Both the position numbers and the translations under genes were made by a program. Source: QHVT01 sp036399015 (GTDB taxonomy: Bacteria > Acidobacteriota > Thermoanaerobaculia > Gp7-AA8). Taken from it: a DNA stretch of 64,000 nt. The notes below the pieces were generated by a model, which worked only from the letters and a program-made list of their open reading frames with translations, searched no databases and was not told the origin of the DNA. Each line of letters opens with the position of its first letter. Positions within the stretch are counted from its first letter, which is position 1. The stretch is from positions 61,466 through 125,465 of the forward strand of contig DASWNW010000025.1 in NCBI GenBank assembly GCA_036399015.1, written 5' to 3'. Below are positions 59,884 through 64,000 of this stretch, in pieces.

Positions 59884-59988
59884 GGATTGAGGATTGAGAA
59901 TTGAGGATTGAGGACTGCCGGAGTTGAGAACGTGCGCGCGAGAGCGCGCCTCCTTCGTTCTCAATCCTCAATCCTTCATCCTCAATCC
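59884..59988. repeat. Word-repeat hairpin, GGATTGA family, rnj-uppP spacer
   Basis: The left arm (59884-59911) is GGATTGA, GGATTGA, GAATTGA, GGATTGA; the right arm (59957-59988) in reverse is GGATTGA, GGATGAA, GGATTGA, GGATTGA, GAAC. An inner pairing, TTGAGAACG/CGTTCTCAA, and a GCGCGC-GAGA-GCGCGC hairpin (59934-59949) extend the structure. It ends eight bases before the uppP ATG. Confidence 0.92.
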
Positions 59989-59996
59989 AACAACAT

Positions 59997-60821
59997 ATGT
60001 CTATTCTCGAAGCAATCGTCCTGGGCCTGGTCCAAGGCCTCACCGAATTCATCCCCATCAGCTCCACCGGTCACCTCAAGCTCGTCCCCGAGCTCCTCGG
60101 CTGGGGCGATCCCGGCGCGGCCATTTCCGCGGTTATCCAGTTCGGGACGATCCTGGCGGTGATCATCTACTTCTTCAAAGACATCCTCCGCCTGACGGTC
60201 GGCTTCTTCCGCGGGCTGGTCACGCGCCGCCCCTTCGCCGACGACGACTCGCGCGAGGCGTGGTACGTCATCTTCGCCACCATCCCCATCGTCATCATCG
60301 GCCTGCTGCTCGAGGAGCACATCGAAGGCGTCTTCCGCAGCACCTGGGTGGTCACGTTCCAGCTCATCTTCATCGCCATCCTCATGCAGGTGGCGGAGGC
60401 GTACGCGAAGCGCAAAGGCTTCCGCGCGAAAGAGGACTTCAACGCGAAGGACGCCTGGATCATCGGCGCGGGGCAGTGCATCGCGCTCATCCCCGGCTCC
60501 TCCCGCAGCGGCTCGACGCTGATGACCGCGCTCTTCCGCCGCGTGCCGCACGACTACGCCGCCCGCTTCTCATTCGTGATGAGCATTCCCGCCATTACGG
60601 CCGCGGGCGTGTTCCAGATGTTCGACGCGAAGGAGGAGCTGGCGCAGGTCGGCACGACGCCGATCCTGGTCGGGATCCTGGTCGCGTTCATCTCCGGCTG
60701 GGCCTCGATCTACTTCCTGCTGCGCTACCTGCGCACCCACACGACGCACATCTTCATCTACTACCGCTACGTCGTCGGGGTGATCCTGGCGATCATGCTG
60801 CTGACGGGGTACGCGGAATGA
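59997..60821 (+). CDS. uppP: Undecaprenyl-diphosphatase UppP (BacA)
   Basis: Recycles the lipid carrier of peptidoglycan and other envelope polymers by removing one phosphate. 274 aa with eight or so membrane segments, the EFIPISSTGHLKLVPELL motif and IALIPGSSRSGSTLM. Overlaps the GDSL gene by four bases (ATGA). Serves the wall-synthesis genes elsewhere in the window. Confidence 0.95.
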   Translation: MSILEAIVLGLVQGLTEFIPISSTGHLKLVPELLGWGDPGAAISAVIQFGTILAVIIYFFKDILRLTVGFFRGLVTRRPFADDDSREAWYVIFATIPIVIIGLLLEEHIEGVFRSTWVVTFQLIFIAILMQVAEAYAKRKGFRAKEDFNAKDAWIIGAGQCIALIPGSSRSGSTLMTALFRRVPHDYAARFSFVMSIPAITAAGVFQMFDAKEELAQVGTTPILVGILVAFISGWASIYFLLRYLRTHTTHIFIYYRYVVGVILAIMLLTGYAE

Positions 60822-61462
60822 TCCGCGCGCTGGTCGCCGTGGCACTGCTGGCATCATGTACGTCGATGACTGATCCGGCGCCCCGTTACCTCGCCCTCGG
60901 CGACTCGTACACGATCGGCGAGAGCGTCCCCGCCGCCGATCGCTTCCCCCACCAGCTCGCCCGCGAGCTCGGCATCGCCGAGCCGCAGATCGTCGCGAAG
61001 ACCGGCTGGACCACCGATGAATTGAACGCCGCCATCGACGCCGCGAACCCGCAAGGCCCGTTCGACCTGGTGACGCTCCTCATCGGCGTCAACAACCAGT
61101 ACCGCGGCCGCGACGCCGAGCAATACCGCGGCGAGTTTGCCGCCCTGCTGCAACGCGCCATCGCCTTCGCCGGCGGCGACGCAAAGAAGGTGATCGTCGT
61201 CTCCATCCCCGCCTGGGGCGTGACCCCGTTCGCCGAAGGACGAGACCGCCCCGCCATCGCCGCGGCCCTCGACCGCTACAACGCCATCAACCGCGAAGAA
61301 GCCCTCCGCGCCGGCGCCCGCTACGTCGACATCACCCCCATCTCCCGCCGGGATGCCCCCTCGCTCGTTGCCGAAGACAAGCTGCACCCCTCGGCGAAGC
61401 AGTACACCGAGTGGGTGCGGTTGATCCTGCCGGAGGCGAGGGCGGTGCTCGGCGCGCGCTGA
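60818..61462 (+). CDS. SGNH/GDSL-family lipoprotein esterase
   Basis: 214 aa. Lipoprotein signal MIRALVAVALLASC with Cys14. Block I YLALGDSYTIGE (nucleophile Ser), block III LIGVNNQYRG (Asn), and block V DKLHPSAKQY (catalytic Asp/His) are all present, so it should be an active hydrolase of ester or acetyl groups in the envelope. The stop lies in the loop of a CGCGCG-CTGA-CGCGCG hairpin. Confidence 0.9.
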   Translation: MIRALVAVALLASCTSMTDPAPRYLALGDSYTIGESVPAADRFPHQLARELGIAEPQIVAKTGWTTDELNAAIDAANPQGPFDLVTLLIGVNNQYRGRDAEQYRGEFAALLQRAIAFAGGDAKKVIVVSIPAWGVTPFAEGRDRPAIAAALDRYNAINREEALRAGARYVDITPISRRDAPSLVAEDKLHPSAKQYTEWVRLILPEARAVLGAR

Positions 61463-61472
61463 CGCGCGCGTC

Positions 61473-61740
61473 GTTGTCAGTTGTCAGTTGTCGGTTGCCC
61501 GCGGTGCCCCGGACAACTGATCACCGGCAACCGGCAACGTGCCGAGCTGCAAAGCAGCTTGTCGGGATCGAGCGGCTCGGTCAGACCCGCCTCATCCTCC
61601 CGGGTCGCCTCTTCAGCCATCTCCTCCAGGAGACCCGGTTCCGATTCAAACTCCGCCGAGCGGCGCTGACGCGCGCGGTTCTCAGTGCCCAATGCCGGTC
61701 CTCCGAGCGCCCCAGACAACCGATAACCGACAACCGAAAA
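61473..61740. repeat. Three-armed word-repeat region, GTTGTC family, GDSL-hpt spacer
   Basis: The left arm (61473-61499) is GTTGTCA, GTTGTCA, GTTGTCG, GTTGCC; a first complementary arm at 61511-61538 has GACAACT, GATCACC, GGCAACC, GGCAAC; a second complementary arm at 61713-61740 has GACAACC, GATAACC, GACAACC, GAAAAC. Between the two right arms lie 175 nt with no supported gene. Confidence 0.85.
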
Positions 61741-61759
61741 CGTCCGACGTCAGTCGGAC
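61735..61759 (-). terminator. hpt terminator overlapping its stop codon
   Basis: On the minus strand GTCCGAC-TGAC-GTCGGAC (7-bp perfect stem, 61742-61759) followed by GTTTTCGG. The TGA stop of hpt is in the loop. Confidence 0.7.
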
Positions 61760-62265
61760 AAAACCTGCACTTCCGGGATGTTCCGGTACTTCTCCGCGAA
61801 ATCGAGCCCGTACCCGATCACGAACTGCGGCTCGATGGCGAAGCCGACGTAGTCGGGGGTGAACGGCACCTTGCGCGCCTTCGGCTTGTCGAGGAACGAG
61901 GCCGTCTTCACCTTCGCCGCGCCGCGGCTCTCGATGTAGCTGTTCACCTCGCGGATCGACAGGCCGCTGTCGATGATGTCCTCGACGATGAGCACGTTCC
62001 GGCCGCGCATGTCGAGCTGCGGCTCCTTGAGGATCGTCACCACGCCCGACGAGTACTTCTGGTTGCCGTAGCTGGAGATCTGGATGAAGTCGAGGTGGAC
62101 GTCGAGGTCCATCTGCCGCACCAGGTCGGCGCAGAAGAACATCGCCCCCTTGAGCACGCAGAGGGCGATCAGCTCGCTCCCGGCGAACTCGGCGCTGATC
62201 TCCTTCGCCAGCTCGGCGACGCGGCGGTCGATCTGTTCACGGCTGAATAACGTCGTCTGTGCCAT
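61750..62265 (-). CDS. hpt: Hypoxanthine phosphoribosyltransferase
   Basis: Purine salvage: transfers phosphoribose from PRPP to hypoxanthine or guanine. 171 aa; NVLIVEDIIDSGLSIREV is the PRPP-binding motif, with VLKGAMFFCADLVRQ and the YVGFAIEPQFVIGYGLDFAE base-binding part. The ATG at 62265 is chosen because a TATGAT box lies ten bases upstream. Complements guaA in nucleotide supply. Confidence 0.95.
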   Translation of the reverse strand: MAQTTLFSREQIDRRVAELAKEISAEFAGSELIALCVLKGAMFFCADLVRQMDLDVHLDFIQISSYGNQKYSSGVVTILKEPQLDMRGRNVLIVEDIIDSGLSIREVNSYIESRGAAKVKTASFLDKPKARKVPFTPDYVGFAIEPQFVIGYGLDFAEKYRNIPEVQVLSD

Positions 62266-62275
62266 TCGTGTCAGA

Positions 62276-62281
62276 ATCATA
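62276..62281 (-). promoter_or_regulatory. -10 element of hpt, near-leaderless
   Basis: TATGAT on the minus strand ends ten bases before the hpt ATG; no ribosome-binding site lies in the gap. Confidence 0.5.
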
Positions 62282-62297
62282 GCATCCGGGTTTCACC

Positions 62298-63836
62298 ATG
62301 AATGTCGCCGAGGCAGGTGCACTGCAGGGCCGTTACGCTCGCGTCTCCGATCGCTTCAAAGCGACGTGGACGGCGCACCAGTTCGCCTCCGGCGTCTTCG
62401 GCCAGTTCCTCGCCGAGCCGCTCCCGTACGAGATCGACTTCGGCGCGATCTACAGCGGCATCAAGGCCATCGGCCGCGCGCTGAACGGCACCTATCCGAT
62501 GGAGGCGACGGCCACGCTCGACGTCGTCGAGGAGCAGCTCACCACCGCCGCGCGCGAGATCCTGAAGGCGGAGACGCGGATCAGCCCCTCGCTGCTCCGC
62601 CGCTTCTTCGATCACCTCAAGCACCCCGATCTCTCGCTCGTGCAGTGCCTGATCCGCTTCTACTTCTACGCCGACGCGGTCGAAGGCGATCACCGCGACA
62701 AGGTCGACCTCCTCTTCACCCGCCTCGGCGAGGACTTCCATCCGCAGCGCAACGAGTTCGTCGTCCGCGAGACGCTTCCGCTGCGCGAGCGCATCCTCGA
62801 CCTGGTCGCGCTGCTGCGCATCGCCACGCCGCCGCGCGAGGAGGTGGGACGCCTCATCCGCGCGCTGCGTTCGATCCGCGAGGAGATCGAGTCCGCCGCC
62901 CGCTTCGACGATCTGGCCGAGCGCAACCTGCTCAAGGACGCCCGCACGTTCAAGCACCGCGTCGGCGATCTCTACTTCGATCCCGACGTGCTGCTGGCGA
63001 TCATCGAGTTGAACCTCGCCGCGAAGAACCGCTTCCTCCGCCTGTACGGCGGCGAGGAGCAGCGGCTGGTCGAAGACACCGGCAAGCTGATGAAGCACGG
63101 CTCCGCGATCGCCCGCAACTTCGGCGGCACGAACCCGGCGCTGGTCGAGGAGATCGCCCGCTTTCGCCTCCTGCGCGACCAGTTCGATTCGCTGCGCGCG
63201 CAATCGAACGTGAAGCACGACGTGGTCATGCGCCTCAAGGCGAGCATGAACAGCATCCTCGCGCAGCTCGACCAGGGGCTCGACCCGGAGATCGAGACGA
63301 CCGCCGACCTGCCGCCGGCCTTCTTCAACCTCGGCACGATGACGTCGCACTTCGGACGCAGCGAGCCGCTGCTCGACTTCATCATGCGCATCGACGGCGC
63401 GGTCGAGTCGGCCGACCCGGCGCTGACCCCGGAGGAAATCGTCCAGCTCCCCGCCGCGCGCGATCTCCGCCTCGAGCCGTGGGAAGCGGCGGCGTACCAG
63501 AAGCTCGTCGACCGCCGCGCCCCCGAGGCGGACGAAGACAACGAGGAGCTCTGGCTGCTCTACCTGCGCGCCGCCGCGCTCCGCATGAAGATCGACGAGG
63601 AGGCGACCATCATGGCCACCGCCATCGCCTCCCACGTCCGCCCCGACGCCGACCTGATGGGGAAGGCGAAGCAGAGCCTCGAACTGGCCAAGGAGCTCGA
63701 CGAGACGTTCGGCGACCTGCTGCAGGAGGCGGTGTACTACACGAACCGCCGCTTCCACCGGCAGTTGTACCGCTCGCGCTTCCGCCTCCTGCGCGGGTTC
63801 TCGGGGTTGTGGTTGATTTATGACTCGGCGTCGTAG
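62298..63836 (+). CDS. Unknown helical protein (512 aa)
   Basis: Starts MNVAEAGALQGRYARVSDRF. It has no signal peptide or membrane segment, and almost all of it is predicted amphipathic helix with many R/E/D/L residues (VEEQLTTAAREILKAETR, EEVGRLIRALRSIREEIES, KQSLELAKELDETFGDLLQE). No catalytic motif or nucleotide-binding loop was recognised. Divergent from hpt with 32 bp between starts, and followed at once by a word-repeat hairpin. Coding bias and length support a real gene; function unknown. Confidence 0.8.
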   Translation: MNVAEAGALQGRYARVSDRFKATWTAHQFASGVFGQFLAEPLPYEIDFGAIYSGIKAIGRALNGTYPMEATATLDVVEEQLTTAAREILKAETRISPSLLRRFFDHLKHPDLSLVQCLIRFYFYADAVEGDHRDKVDLLFTRLGEDFHPQRNEFVVRETLPLRERILDLVALLRIATPPREEVGRLIRALRSIREEIESAARFDDLAERNLLKDARTFKHRVGDLYFDPDVLLAIIELNLAAKNRFLRLYGGEEQRLVEDTGKLMKHGSAIARNFGGTNPALVEEIARFRLLRDQFDSLRAQSNVKHDVVMRLKASMNSILAQLDQGLDPEIETTADLPPAFFNLGTMTSHFGRSEPLLDFIMRIDGAVESADPALTPEEIVQLPAARDLRLEPWEAAAYQKLVDRRAPEADEDNEELWLLYLRAAALRMKIDEEATIMATAIASHVRPDADLMGKAKQSLELAKELDETFGDLLQEAVYYTNRRFHRQLYRSRFRLLRGFSGLWLIYDSAS

Positions 63837-63922
63837 AGTCGCAGAGTCTCAAAGTCTCAAAGTCGCAGAGAAAGACCGCCGCGACGGCACGACCTCCTCT
63901 GAGACTTTGAGACTCTGCGACT
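63837..63922. repeat. Word-repeat hairpin, AGTCTCAA/AGTCGCAG family (8-nt word)
   Basis: The left arm 63837-63870 is AGTCGCAG, AGTCTCAA, AGTCTCAA, AGTCGCAG, AG; the right arm 63897-63922 is the exact complement of AGTCGCAG, AGTCTCAA, AGTCTCAG, AG. It begins on the base after the preceding stop and ends 11 bases before the next GTG. Confidence 0.93.
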
Positions 63923-63933
63923 AAGATTCCCCC

Positions 63934-64000
63934 GTGAAAATCACCGCCCCCCCCACCCCCACCAAGATCGTCTGCATCGGACGCAACTACGCCGACCACG
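63934..64000 (+). CDS. Fumarylacetoacetate hydrolase-family protein, N-terminus only
   Basis: GTG at 63934 followed by 22 codons up to the window edge: MKITAPPTPTKIVCIGRNYADH. The KIVCIGRNYADH phrase is the conserved N-terminal segment of FAH-family 2-hydroxyhepta-2,4-diene-dioate isomerase/acylpyruvase-like enzymes. The rest lies outside the window, so the start and family are provisional. Confidence 0.65.
   Translation, partial: MKITAPPTPTKIVCIGRNYADH

Noticed and set aside
61477..61719. 80-codon minus-strand frame in the GDSL-hpt spacer
   Set aside because: Both ends are encoded by the word-repeat arms and there is no ribosome-binding site; the acidic middle is not enough to call a gene.

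Overview
The window is one contiguous stretch of a high-GC bacterial chromosome, densely packed with genes. Gene content points to a diderm with meso-diaminopimelate peptidoglycan: MurE carries the DNPR signature, there is a complete mreBCD/mrdA/rodA rod-shape set, and there are secreted lipoproteins and a likely outer-membrane barrel. The mixture of a Ser/Thr kinase fused to TPRs, a sigma/CHAT module, FecR-type and Ig-like surface proteins suggests Acidobacteriota or a neighbouring deep-branching phylum. This placement is inferred from gene content; no rRNA gene is present to test it.

Region by region: 1-1.4 kb holds the end of a patatin-like protein and a small coiled-coil gene. 1.5-18.25 kb is a division and cell-wall (dcw) cluster on the + strand: mraZ, rsmH, ftsL, ftsI, murE, murF, mraY, murD, ftsW, murG, murC, ftsQ, ftsA, ftsZ. 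It is preceded by four GTGG boxes at exact 10-bp spacing, the expected layout of a MraZ operator. murB and ddl are absent from it. 18.3-22.7 kb has an S74-type self-cleaving surface protein, guaA, an HU gene and an S4-domain RNA-binding gene. 22.7-32.2 kb is accessory: a translationally coupled three-gene unit (ECF-like sigma factor; zinc-finger/TM/TPR/CHAT protease; unknown 296-aa protein) diverges from a tiny ORF and a three-fold-repeat protein, followed by a lipoprotein and a GH18 chitinase. 32.3-39.6 kb is the minus-strand rod-shape operon and a FecR-type protein. 39.8-50.3 kb has a PpiD-like foldase, thioesterase, rarA, a PLP dehydratase, an Ig-like repeat protein, a dynamin-like GTPase, two DUF2382 stress proteins and a lipid kinase. 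50.3-64 kb has a large putative outer-membrane protein, asnS, a kinase-TPR protein, RNase J, uppP, a GDSL lipoprotein, hpt, an unknown helical protein and the start of a fumarylacetoacetate-hydrolase-family gene.

Two things stand out. First, many intergenic spacers are filled by long inverted repeats whose arms are tandem arrays of a short word (usually 7 nt: GGTTGTC, GGTTGCT, GTTGCGN, GAATGAA, GGATTGA; also 8-9 nt: AGTCTCAA, GTTCCTCGG). The word differs between loci but the architecture is the same, and the arms often begin at a stop codon or end at a start codon. Second, the sigma factor/TPR-CHAT/third-protein unit resembles, in gene composition, the protease-sigma arm of type III-E CRISPR (Craspase) but has no CRISPR component nearby and carries an anti-sigma-like zinc finger fused to the protease. 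No tRNA, rRNA, CRISPR array, insertion sequence or prophage was found.
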